DNA of 13,880 nucleotides from NCBI GenBank assembly GCA_035591015.1, contig JAXIUW010097782.1, positions 1-13,880 on the forward strand. The letters are read 5' to 3'. Origin of the DNA: Cephalothrix simula (lineage: Eukaryota; Nemertea; Palaeonemertea; Archinemertea; Cephalotrichidae). The notes under the pieces were generated by a model that worked only from the letters and a program-made list of their open reading frames with translations, did not search any database and had not been told where the DNA came from. Numbering within the stretch: the first letter of the stretch is position 1; every line of letters starts with the position of its first letter. Below, piece after piece: positions 1-9,600 of the stretch. The translations under genes were made by a program, and so were the position numbers.

Positions 1-109
1 GTGGGCTAAAAATAGCCTGCGAATATGAACGGAGTTAGTCCTATCCATAATACATTCGTTCTTAGACTTTCTGAATTGATTTGACTTTGGTTATACATGT
101 ACATGTTTC

Positions 110-510
110 AAACACTTTTCCCCAATTGTCAGTCTCCCAGTCAACGTTTATAGTCGATGGGAATGTAGACCTGAGATGGGATATAAAAAAGTTTGGGCCT
201 CAAATCTTTATCATATGCCATACGTTTGTCATAAGCCTATTTTGCGTTCATAACAATCAGCTCGTTGCCCAGTGTTAAACCATGTATTTTTTTAGTTGCA
301 TTCGCGCAAAAACTTATTATTTTTGCCTGCCTCTCATATCAGCGTTTATAGCCGATTTGGAAAGTGGGCCTCAAGTTGGGAACTTGAGAAGTGTCTACCT
401 CCCATTCAACATTTATAGACGATAAGGAATGTGGACCCGAAATTACCTCGTAATCATGTCATAAGCATTTTTTGTGTTTATAACTATCAGCTAGTTGTGA
501 CCAGCAGTTT
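110..510. repeat. Subterminal degenerate tandem repeats, left arm
   Basis: A motif of the form CTCCCAGTCAACGTTTATAG followed by a diverged GATGGGAATGTAGACC block recurs near 132-170, 330-372 and 396-436. A second motif, ending in TAACAATCAGCTCGTTG or a close variant, recurs near 228-268 and 460-498. The same blocks are mirrored at 10330-10735 in the right arm. Repeated motifs just inside the outer end are common in DNA transposons and Polinton-like elements, so this may mark the element terminus. That reading is inference. Confidence 0.7.
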
Positions 511-769
511 TGTGCAAATGAAATATAGCCAAAAAAGATCATTATAAAAAAAAGCACACTGTATAGACACAAAATTTTTTTGAACTGCAGAGCATAAGCT
601 AAATATATACAACATATTCCACCTTTTATTATCATAAAGAATCCCACACTCCTTATGTATCCATGGCGATACGGAAACAGTCAAGTTAAAAATTAATTTT
701 GGAACCCCAGGAAATTGGTTACCTGCTACTCTGCTGCCACACATGTGTTTAACACACAATATTATCCAT

Positions 770-1177
770 CAGGCATGAGAATTCCCCGCGTTTCCGCGGT
801 TTTCCGCGTTTTTGGGTCTGAAAATAGCATTTTTCTAATTCGCCTAGATCCGTTGAGATCGAATTTGGGGGGGGGGGGGAGAAAGGTTTGGCATTCGGTC
901 TAAACTAATCCATAGATTTACTTCCTAGCACATACCATAAACATGTTTTTCTTGGCCCAATATACCAGTTAAACTATTCACCACTTGCTTTCATTTTGCA
1001 CTGCCATCTACTTATTTGAATTTGCAAAGTTGAGCTGCCTGAAATACCTATTTTTAGGCCCTTCTATGCTTAAAATCGCTTGGCTTCCAGCCCCTTGGAC
1101 CCCACCCGGGGCCCCTGGACCCCAAGCCACTTCAACTCCCCCCAGGCGTTTTTGATCTGCAACCGTTCTCATGTCTG
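770..1177. mobile_element. 408-bp non-autonomous DNA transposon-like element
   Basis: The element starts with CAGGCATGAGAA (770-781) and ends with the inverted copy TTCTCATGTCTG (1166-1177), one mismatch in 12. It is flanked by the exact direct repeat ATCCAT (764-769 and 1178-1183), read as a 6-base target site duplication. Inside are repeated TTTCCGCG blocks (790-815), a G tract near 867-878, and a CCCCTGGACCCC-type repeated segment (1090-1125). There is no coding capacity for a transposase. The superfamily is not assigned; CAG ends are seen in several, and a 6-base duplication does not fit the usual 8 bases of hAT. Confidence 0.7.
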
Positions 1178-1279
1178 ATCCATAGATTTCAATATTAAAT
1201 TGTGTATAGTTTTCCTATGTTATGGGGTGTACACATTAAACACTTATTCACACCTTCCTGATTTAAATGTTCACTATTG

Positions 1280-1656
1280 CAGGTTGGCCACTCAACCTGG
1301 AAAATCTGGAATACCTGGAAAATTCAGGGAATCAGAATATGTGGCAAAAAAGTCAGGGAATTGACCGAAATCAGTATAAAACCTGGAAAAGTCAGGGAAT
1401 TAGTTGGGCAACTATTAAAATTTCAAAATATGATAATTTAAAGACTGTCTATTGTTCAAGCAGTGATGATTACCAACAACTAAGTATTGTTTTAAGTATC
1501 ATTTCATGTTGATCTTAACAGAAATAACTTATAACTTCTGAACTTGTCAAATAACCTCGTTTAGGTATTGTTTTTGACCTGGAATTATGAAAATATTCCT
1601 GGAATAATCAGGGACAAGTCAGGGAATGTTAAGATTGAAAATGAGTGGCCACCCTG
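1280..1656. mobile_element. 377-bp MITE with CAGGKTGGCCACTCA ends
   Basis: The left end CAGGTTGGCCACTCAA (1280-1295) and the right end, which reads CAGGGTGGCCACTCAT on the other strand (1641-1656), are inverted repeats differing at two of 16 positions. TATTG lies directly outside both ends (1275-1279 and 1657-1661), read as a 5-base target duplication. The interior repeats short CTGGAAAAGTCAGGGAAT-like modules, which make a short open frame without gene-like content. It is a miniature inverted-repeat element of unassigned superfamily. Confidence 0.75.
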
Positions 1657-1705
1657 TATTGAAAATACATGGCTTAATAGTGAATATGTCAAAAGAATCT
1701 AACCA

Positions 1706-1911
1706 CATGAGCTAGAAGGTAATTCATAAAATTATGCATTTGCATGCATTTTTTCCCCTTTAAAGTGAAATTCTCACCACTTCCTTAATTAACGATCGAG
1801 CGTTAAGCCCTCTTGATATTAAAAAATTTCCAAGAACAAGAAAACAATCCCTCTCTTCTCATTGGATGAACAAAAAACAAGTCTGAGCAAGCTAGAACAC
1901 CACAAAAAACC
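1706..1911. other. Non-coding tail between polymerase remnant and arm end (left)
   Basis: This stretch matches 9826-10030 in reverse complement, so it belongs to the element and not to the host flank. It contains an 18-base near-palindrome (1789-1806, TTAACGATCGAGCGTTAA) directly beside TTAATTAA, also kept in the other arm, and a TGCATGCA palindrome at 1741-1748. No open frame was recognised. Confidence 0.6.
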
Positions 1912-3917
1912 TCACATTTTAATGTAACCAAAAGGATAACATCTTATACCGTCCTGTAACAAGAACCTATTATTATCAAAGGGGCTCAAACTTATTCATT
2001 TCCATCGTATGCATTTTTAGGTGATCACTCTTTAATCCGCGCATAACATTACTCTGCAATTTTCGCTTAAACAAACAATTTTTATACTGCTGATGATGTA
2101 TTTTTTTTTAACAACGCAACGTTTTACTCTTTGCGCTTTTTATTTCTTTATCATTATCAAAAATAATGGAATAGCATTTTGGACGAAGTCCAACAAAGTC
2201 TGAGATGTACTTATCCCCAGTTTGCAACTTCATTTTCCCCAAAACTTTTTTATAAACGTTAGAATGCATGGGACGATTTGCGGGGAAATCTGAAAGATAA
2301 TAATGGGATGACAATTCCTGCACATTTTTTAGCAAGTCAGCTTATCTGTTTTAACTTCAATACAGAGAATCAGTATCAGTAAACAATAACTGGAGATTTT
2401 CCATCCCATAATGAGGTTGCAATATATCATAGAAAAACTTGGCCATAATTTACTTTGAAATGTCTAAAACGACAAGTCCAATAACACATGGGTTTATTCA
2501 GCAAGATGTCAACTTTTTTCGCTCAACAGCAACCAAATCTTCATCAAATATTTTTACACGATGGAAAGATGGTTGCGCAATTAACTTTGGTAATCTCTCC
2601 TCTTGGAAAACTAGATTAATATTTCTTCGCTTCCGCAGATTTTCACAGTATTTTTCAAAGATGGCATTGCTCATTTGTTTATAAAAATATTTAGAAAAAT
2701 TGTTTTTCGACTCCTTACGAAAATTAACATTCAACTCGATGTAACTTTTCATAAAGGGAGCTTGATTAAAACTTAGGATGCGGTGAATTTTTGTCAATTG
2801 CATGCCAAGACGAACAAAGGTCTTCAGCGTAGTATAATGTCCAATATAATTCGTTATCGGTAAGAGACTCGTAATTAATTTCGGACATTTTTGTGAGCCT
2901 AATTTCAATTCCTCGCTGAGCTCTCGTTGATATGGACTCAGCATATCATCTGTGTCGTGCATGCTCTCGGCAGCGAGAGGATACTCTTAAAACTTTTCAT
3001 GAAGCTCGGTCGGCACTGTAAATCAACCTCCAAGATAAAACCTCTATTATCATCCTCATCTTTCGACATCACATCAAAATTATCCACACTTTACCATTAA
3101 ATCTCCCACAGGTAAGCTTCTCAACATTGCTGTAGCATAGAGGGCGTTAATATCTTTATATGAGATAAAACTTCTTGGTTTTGTGGGATCGTAACCATCT
3201 ACATGTGGATTATTTGCCCTCGAAAAACGATGCGAAATATAGCAACTCGTACCTCCCCTCAGTCCACGTTCTATAAATTGATATTGTTCAAGGCCCTTGA
3301 TTAGCTCAAGCTGTATTTCAGTATGCTTCAACATTGCATCCCAACTTCACCCGGGGCAAGTATAATACTTGGCGGGGTCAAGTCCATAACTTTCTAGACA
3401 TCATCTCCGATAACGTCAGCCAACTAAAGTGTATCAACTTGGAGGTAAATATCATGATAATCTTTCATGGTTTTACAACCGCATGCATCCCACACTTTTT
3501 TGTATGTTCATAATCCTCCAAGCTGATATCTTCATCCGTCAAATCGTTATGAAAGGTTTCAATAGGTGGTAATGAAGTTTCCTCGAGACACTGCCGAGAG
3601 TTCATGTAGCTGTATGGGTATTTTGCGAATAAATAATTCCAATTTATCAGCACCCATGTACTTGCTTAAAATATTTATTAAAGTGATGAAGTCCTTTATC
3701 TTTCAAGTTTTCTGTAAGTGTGGTCAATGACCTGTTCAAATGCTTCCAGCTATCCAAAAATCTACTTTATCAATGGAGAAACTAATAGATTTTTCAGGAT
3801 TATTTGCAATGCATTAAACTTTTTGAGGTAAATGTTGAGTAATCCTGAGCTACCATTGGAAAATCATAAAATTTCCATTATGGAAAAATACTCTCAATCT
3901 AGCATCGTTTTCTTGTA

Positions 3918-4030
3918 ATCGAGATTGCATCCTTGATGAGCAGCTCCACGAAATTTTCCTGTTAAATAACAGTGATCACATATTTTAATTGAATCCTGAT
4001 AAACATCATATCCACAAATACTGCATTTTT
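3918..4030 (-). other. Endonuclease VII-like Cys/His module remnant, left copy
   Basis: Read on the minus strand, this gives CSICGYD, then CDHCYLTGKFRGAAHQGCN. This resembles the recombination endonuclease VII fold often found inside polymerases of this animal family. The first histidine of the DHCH core is tyrosine here but histidine in the right copy, a private change. A one-base shift separates it from the preceding frame near 4020. Confidence 0.75.
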
Positions 4031-5005
4031 AGCGCTATTAAATTTTCGATAATTTTGTGGCTCAACATGTTTAAAAATGCCGTCAATTTGATGAGCCTGT
4101 TCTTCTTCCAATGTTTCCAATAATATTTCAATGATTTCCCCGCTATAGGTTATCGGGGGTTTGGCGAATTTTTCATCAGTCACCATGCTGACATGAAAAA
4201 CCGCTCGGCTTATAGGTGGCAACATGACACGTTTTTGAGTCAATTGCATTTCCATTTGTTTGTTCGCAAACTAAACATTCTAGAGCACATGATGATATGA
4301 ATGGTGCTCTCAATGTCTTGTGATAGCTGTTGTTAAATTTTATCTTATCGTTTTTCCCATATGGTTCTTTGAGCGCTATATTTTTGACACATAACTTTAT
4401 GCCTTTCAAGCAATTCAGGTTTCGAAAAAAAATGCAAACAGTATCGGCATGTATATTTTTTCTGCTCATGTTTAGTTTTATCATGCAAAAGTCGACTCAA
4501 ATTGTTGATTAACATGTAGTGACATTTTTCTCCCAGTGTGATGAGCAGGAGTTCCACATGGCGATCATAACGTTCATTAGTTTAGTAGCAAGGGGAATAA
4601 TTTCTCATCTTCAAAACCAAATACATTTATACTAATTTTATATTCGCTTTTTCAAAATTATTTATTTGATTTAAGGGCATGTGAAATCAAGCCCATCATA
4701 GTTTAATTCAGTAAAGTATCGACGATACTGACTTGCTCGATTCAAATTATTTTTTACCGGATGTAATTTGGCTATAATACTATATAGAAAACAGTAATCG
4801 CCATTATTATTAACATTTAGTGTAGCTTTTTTTATTTCGATTTTTCTGGGAGTTTCAAAATAGCTCGATCGATAACGAAATACATAGAAATAACACTGCA
4901 CAATACTATCTAAAGTCCACCCAGAGCCTTCTGCTGTGTTCGCGCAAGAAACCAAGGTTCAGAATGAATGACATCATCCTCGATACATTTTTGCAATAAA
5001 CATTG

Positions 5006-5328
5006 AATTCCAAAATAGAATTTCATGTTATGGTAGAACTTAAATTATAATTTAGAATCTGAAATAATTTTGTTCTAAGTGAATTTAAATAAGTAATATC
5101 ATCTAAATTATTGTTAATCTATACAATTTTATGCTATTTTCAATTGAAGTGAAACTTATTTGAACTATTGGTCCAACATTGCATTTCAATTCATGCTCCA
5201 AAAGTTTGGCTCGCGAATCGAAAAATGGGCACATTTAAGACAATATTGGTATCCACCCATTGTGTATGTAGAAATGACTTGCCTCTAAGAGTTCTCCCAA
5301 CTTATTACTTCGTGGCCGACAACGTAGA
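5006..5328. other. Left-arm-only segment inside the 5' end of the polymerase remnant
   Basis: The left copy matches the right one up to about 5005 and again from about 5329, while the right arm is continuous across the same point (near 6695-6705). About 320 AT-rich bases are extra here. AACATTG or a near form occurs at 5000-5005, 5174-5180 and 5329-5335, which could be a target duplication or slippage. No inverted ends or coding content were recognised. A deletion in the right arm is the alternative, but the right arm keeps an open frame across the junction, which favours insertion. Confidence 0.55.
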
Positions 5329-5480
5329 CATATTGCCGCTTAACTATCCTTCACAATCATTTCACTTTTTCAAAAAGTGTGTTTTTACATATACCAATCC
5401 TACTAATATGTAAACAATAACTAGAGGTGTGCGTCGGTTCCAGAAAATGAACCTCGACCAACCGAAACCGATGTTTTAAA

Positions 5481-5647
5481 AACCGAAACCGAACCGAACC
5501 AAAACACTGGAAACCAATTTTTTGAGCCAAAACCGAACCGAACCGAAAAAAATATATGTGCAACCAACCGAACCGAACCTAAATGAATTTGTTAGCACCA
5601 AAACCGAACCGAACCGAATGCAAATTGACCAAAACCGTACCGAACCG
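5481..5647 (+). repeat. Internal direct duplication, copy 1
   Basis: This block of CCGAAC repeats, with landmarks GAAACCAATTT, AACCAACCGAACCGAAC, ATGAATTTGT and AAATTGACCAAAACCG, is repeated in the same order at 5843-6012. A non-repetitive stretch of about 195 bases (5648-5842) separates the copies, so this is not simple slippage of the hexamer. Confidence 0.75.
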
Positions 5648-5842
5648 CGTTATGTCAAATTAACCCTTCATTCTCAATCTGACCCCGACGAATACTGCAC
5701 TGCATAGCACTGAGTTCTATTATTGACATATGAGACTGCATCACTTAACCCTATAAACCCGGGGTTTTGGATATCACCTGTGGCTGGCACACACCTTCTT
5801 AAAGTGTGACATCACGGCACTTGCACTTGACGTAATTGCCGC

Positions 5843-6012
5843 AAAAACCGAACCGGACCGAAACCGAACTAAACACCGAACCGAAACCAATTTTCGGAAC
5901 CGAAACTGAACCGTACCGAACCAAATTAATATACAACCAACCGAACCGAACCGAAATGAATTTGTCGACACAAAAACCGAACCGAAAAAAATTGACCAAA
6001 ACCGACCAAACC
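5843..6012 (+). repeat. Internal direct duplication, copy 2
   Basis: This is the second copy of the block at 5481-5647, with the same landmark order and scattered substitutions. The right terminal inverted block (6013-6050) follows directly. Confidence 0.75.
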
Positions 6013-6073
6013 GCTTTCGGTTCGGTTTGGTTCGGTTTTCGGTTCGGTTTCGCACACCTCTTGCAATAACTAA

Positions 6074-6255
6074 TTTCAAACAATATGCAAAAATTGACTA
6101 ATCATTTTGAATTGGTTTGTAAATAAATGTCTACACTTTGTCTACAGCTTTACTTTTACTTCTAAACTTCGTCTACAGTTGGTCTCACTTCGTCTACAGT
6201 TCACCGACATTTACTAACCATTTCAATTTTTGCATAATGAATGGTTTGAAATAAG
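6074..6255. mobile_element. Foldback element with GTCTACAG repeats in its loop
   Basis: The left arm (6074-6131), beginning TTTCAAACAATATGCAAAAA, pairs with the right arm (6206-6255), which ends GCATAATGAATGGTTTGAAA. An inner pair, GTAAATAAATGTC and GACATTTAC, extends the stem. The loop of about 75 bases repeats GTCTACA, mostly as CTTCGTCTACAGTT, four times (6130-6201). It directly follows the hAT-like MITE. No target duplication was clear. Confidence 0.6.
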
Positions 6256-6624
6256 ATACAAATAAGTTATTTATTTGAATTGGAGCTAAAATTAAAGAGT
6301 ATATCCACATTATGTGGCTTTTTACATGGAATTGAAGTATAAATACAATATTATTTAATTCCCCATAGTTCTATCAAAAAGAAAATTTGAAATGTTACTC
6401 ATCAAAATTTTAAATATTAAAATGCAACTTCCTTAATCCTAAATATTAATACGCAAAATGTTTAGCAAATATTGTAACATTAAATCAGAACATCCTCATA
6501 GATTTTCAAAATGATACCATGATTTAAAATTGATAATGGTCGATAATTATTATGTAAGACATATTAATTAGCGAGATGGGAGATTAGTACCACGTGACCA
6601 TACAGCTAGAACAGGCTAGAAAGT
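6256..6624. other. AT-rich spacer between the palindrome arms
   Basis: About 370 bases have no match to the left arm and no recognisable gene or repeat. Because each polymerase remnant begins within about 40 bases of the inner arm end, any promoters for the two divergent copies would have had to lie in this spacer. That is inference; no core promoter motif was convincing. Confidence 0.4.
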
Positions 6625-6661
6625 CTGAATATGTAAAAACACACTTTTTTGAAAAAGTGAA

Positions 6662-9600
6662 ATGATTGTGAACAGTTGTGAAGAATATTTAACGCAGCAA
6701 TGTTTATTGCAAAAATTTGTCGGGGATGATGCCATTCATTCTGAACCTTGGTTTCTTGCACGAACACACCAGATGTCGCAGCCGTTCGAGATTCCCTCTC
6801 TTCTCTCAGATGGTTTTGATAAAATATATTCAAATTTTTAAAGTTATTTACGATAAGGCTCTGGGTGGACTTTAGATAGTATTGTGCAGTGTTGTATCTC
6901 TATGTATTTCGTTATCGATCGAGCTTTATTGAAAATAAAGTTTTAAAAATAATGACGATTACTGTTTTCTATATTATTATAGCCAAATTACATCCGGTAA
7001 AAAATAATTTGAATCGAGCAAGTCAGTATCGTCGACACTTTAATGAATTAAACTATATGATTGGCTTGAATTTCCCATGCCTTTAAATTAAACAAATAAT
7101 TTTGAAAAAGCGGATAAAATTAGTATAAATGTATTTGGTTTTGAAGATGAGAAATTATTCCCCTTTCTACTAACTCATGAACGCTATGATCGTCATGTGG
7201 ACCTCCTGCTCATCACACAGGGAGAAAAACGTCACTACATTTTTTAATCAACGATTTGAGTCGACTTTTGCATGATCAAACTAAACATGAACAGAAAAAA
7301 AATATCCATGCCAATACTGTTTGCATCTTTTTTCGAAAACCGAACTGCTTGAAAGGCATAATGTTATATGTCAACAATATGGCGCTCAAAGAACCACATG
7401 GGAAAAACGATAAGATGAAATTTGACAACAGCTATCACAAGACGTTGAGAGCACCATTCATATCATCATGTGCTCTAGAATGTTTAGTTTACGAAGAAAC
7501 AAATAAACGGAATGCAATTTACTCAAAAACGTGTCATGTTGCCACCAATGTGTCGACCGGTTTTTCATATGTCAGCATCATGACTGATGAAAATGCGCCA
7601 AACCCAAGATAACCTATCGCGGGGAAAATGTCATTGAAATATTATTGGAAACATTGGAAGAAGAACAGGCTGAAATTGAAGGCATTTTGAAACATGTTGA
7701 GCCAATGAAAATGTCTCAAGATGATTATCGAAAATTTAATAGCGCTAAAAAATGCAGTATTTGTGGATCTGATTCTAATCAGGATTCAATTAAAGTACGT
7801 GATCACTGTCATATAATAGGAAAATTTCGTGGAGCTGCTCATCAAGGATGCAATCTCAATTACAAGTAAACGATGCTAGATTGAGAGTTTTTCCATAATG
7901 AAAATTTTGTGATTTTCCATTGGTAGCTCTGGATTACTCAACATTCACCTGAAAAAGTTTAATGCATTGCAAATAATCCTGAAAAATTTATTAGTTTCTC
8001 CATTGATAAAGTAGATTTTTTGGATAGCTGGAAACATTTGAACCTCATTGAGCACGCTTACAGAAAACTTGATACTTGAAAGATAAAGGACTTCATCACT
8101 TTAAATATTTTAAGCAAGTACATGGGTGCTGATAAATTGGAATTATTTATTCGCAATGGTGTATACCATACAGCTACATGAACTCTCGGCAGCGTCTCGA
8201 GGAAACTTCATTACCACCTATTGAAGCCTTTCATAACGATTTGACGGATGAGATATCAGCTTGGAGGATCATGAACATACCAAAAAAGTGTGGGATGCAT
8301 AAGGCTGTAAAACCATTAAAAAGATTATCACGATATTAATTACCTCCAAGTTGATACACTTTAGTTGGCTGACGTTATTGGAGATGAATGTCTAGAAATT
8401 TATGGACTTGACCCCGCCAAGTATGGGTTTTCAATGTTGAAGCATACTGAGATACAGCTTGAGTGAACAATATCAATTTATAGAACCTGGACTGAGGGGG
8501 GGTACGAGCTGCTATATTTCGCATCGTTTTTAGAGGGCAAGTAATCCACATGTAGATGGTTACGATCCCACAAAACCAAGAAGTTTTATCTCATATGAAG
8601 ATATTAACGCCCTCCATGCTACAGCAATGTTGAGAAGCTTACCTGAGGGAGATGTAATGGGAAAGTGTGGATAATTTTTTATCTGATGTCGAATGATGAG
8701 GATTATAATAGAGGTTTTATTTTTGGAGGTTGATTTGCAGTGCCGGACGAGCTTCAAGAGTATCCTCTCGCTGCCGAGAGCATGCACGTCACAGATGATA
8801 TGTTGAGTCCATATCAACGAGAGCTCAGCGAGGAATTGAAATTAGGCTCACAAAATTGTCCGAAATTAATTACGAGTCTCTTACCGATAAAGAATTATGT
8901 TGTACATTTTACTACGCTGAAGACTTACCTAGTCTTGACATGCAATTGACAAAACTTGCTAAGTTTTAATAAAGCTCCCTTTATGAAAAGTAACATCGAG
9001 TTGAATGCCAATTTGCGTAAGGAGTCGAAAAACAATTTTTCTAAGTATTTTTATAAACTAATGAGCAATGCCATCTTTGGAAAATGCGGTGAAAATCTGC
9101 GGAAGTGAAGAAATATTGATATAGTTTTCCAAGAGGAGAGATTACGAAGTTAATTGCGCAACCATCTTTCCATCGTGTAAAAATATTTGATGAAGATTTG
9201 GTTGCTGTTGAGCGAAAAAAGTTGACATCCTGCTGAATAAACCCATGAATATTGGACTTGTCATTTTAGACATTTCAAAGGAAATCATGGCCAAGTTTTT
9301 TTCTATGATATATTGCAACCTCATTATGGGATGTAAAATCTCCAGTTATTGTTTACTGATACTGATATTGTCTGTATTGAAATTAAAACAGATTAGATGA
9401 CTTGCTAAAAATGTGCAGGAATTGTCATCCCATTATGATCTTTCAAATTTCCCCGCAAATCATCCCATGCATTCTAACCTTATTAAAAAAGTTTGGGGAA
9501 AATGAAGTTGGAAACTGGGGATAAGTACAGCTCTGACTTTGTTGGACTTCGTCCAAAATTCTATTCCGTTATCTATGATAATGATAAAGAAATGAAACGC

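Larger units (their letters stand above)
622..1705. mobile_element. Left-arm-specific composite insertion
   Basis: Homology with the right arm stops after the ACAACATATTC block near 621 and resumes near 1706. The right arm has only about 85 bases at the equivalent place (10031-10115). The segment contains two structured miniature elements (770-1177 and 1280-1656). The remainder (622-763, 1184-1274, 1662-1705) shows no recognised gene or repeat. Either several insertions piled up here or part of the ancestral arm was lost on the right. Confidence 0.75.
1912..5360 (-). pseudogene. Decayed protein-primed-type family B DNA polymerase, left copy
   Basis: The intact family would copy linear DNA of Polinton/Maverick or adintovirus-like elements. 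Fragments of it lie in order on the minus strand. They are: a GSGWTLDSI N-terminal block (about 4920); INVFGFEDEKLFPLLL (about 4600); a CRYC-X12-H-X4-C finger (about 4430); the exonuclease I region PFISSCALEC (about 4278-4310); a CSIC/DHC/GKFRGAAHQGCN endonuclease VII-like module (about 3918-4030); ETSLPPIETFHNDLTDEDIS (about 3545-3590); RGLRGG and motif A DINALY (about 3155-3270); SNAIFEKYCENLRK (about 2630-2665); motif C TDTDS (about 2366-2380); and DFVGLRPK. It ends at TGA (1912-1914). A possible ATG lies at 5358-5360. Frameshifts, stops including TAG at 3424-3426, an insertion at 5006-5328 and a deletion near 4937 disable it. Family assignment is strong; the Polinton versus adintovirus choice is open because no companion genes are present. 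Confidence 0.88.
75..5393. repeat. Left arm of a giant imperfect palindrome
   Basis: This arm is the reverse complement of 6625-10750. Matched anchors include 110-160 with 10675-10730, 572-621 with about 10128-10180, 1706-1911 with 9826-10030, the whole polymerase remnant, and 5331-5393 with 6625-6700. It is longer than its partner because of private insertions at 622-1705 and 5006-5328. From the outer end inward it holds subterminal tandem repeats, a non-coding tail, the 3' end of the polymerase remnant, and that gene's start close to the inner end. The outer limit is uncertain: similarity fades near position 75 and the window starts soon after. The divergence and private insertions make a recent assembly fold-back unlikely. 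Confidence 0.9.
5415..6071. mobile_element. hAT-like MITE packed with CCGAAC repeats (with its 8-bp duplications)
   Basis: AGAGGTGTGCG (5423-5433) and its inverted copy (6051-6061) form the ends. CAATAACT occurs exactly at 5415-5422 and 6064-6071, an 8-base target duplication as expected for hAT. The right end carries two more bases, so its outer sequence reads CAAGAGGTG; the left end may have lost them. The body is dominated by AACCGAACCGAA-type repeats, inverted at the right end (6013-6050). It encodes no transposase. The open frames in this stretch only reflect the repeat. It sits in the loop between the palindrome arms. Confidence 0.82.

Noticed and set aside
81-278. 65-codon open frame near the window start
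   Set aside because: It lies in the subterminal repeat array and its counterpart in the right arm is not open.
715-903. 62-codon open frame
   Set aside because: It runs across the boundary of the 408-bp element into a G tract; chance frame.
5522-6083. Several open frames rich in TEPNRTE-like or FRFGSV-like residues on both strands
   Set aside because: They are translations of the CCGAAC simple repeats inside the MITE and show no protein-family pattern.
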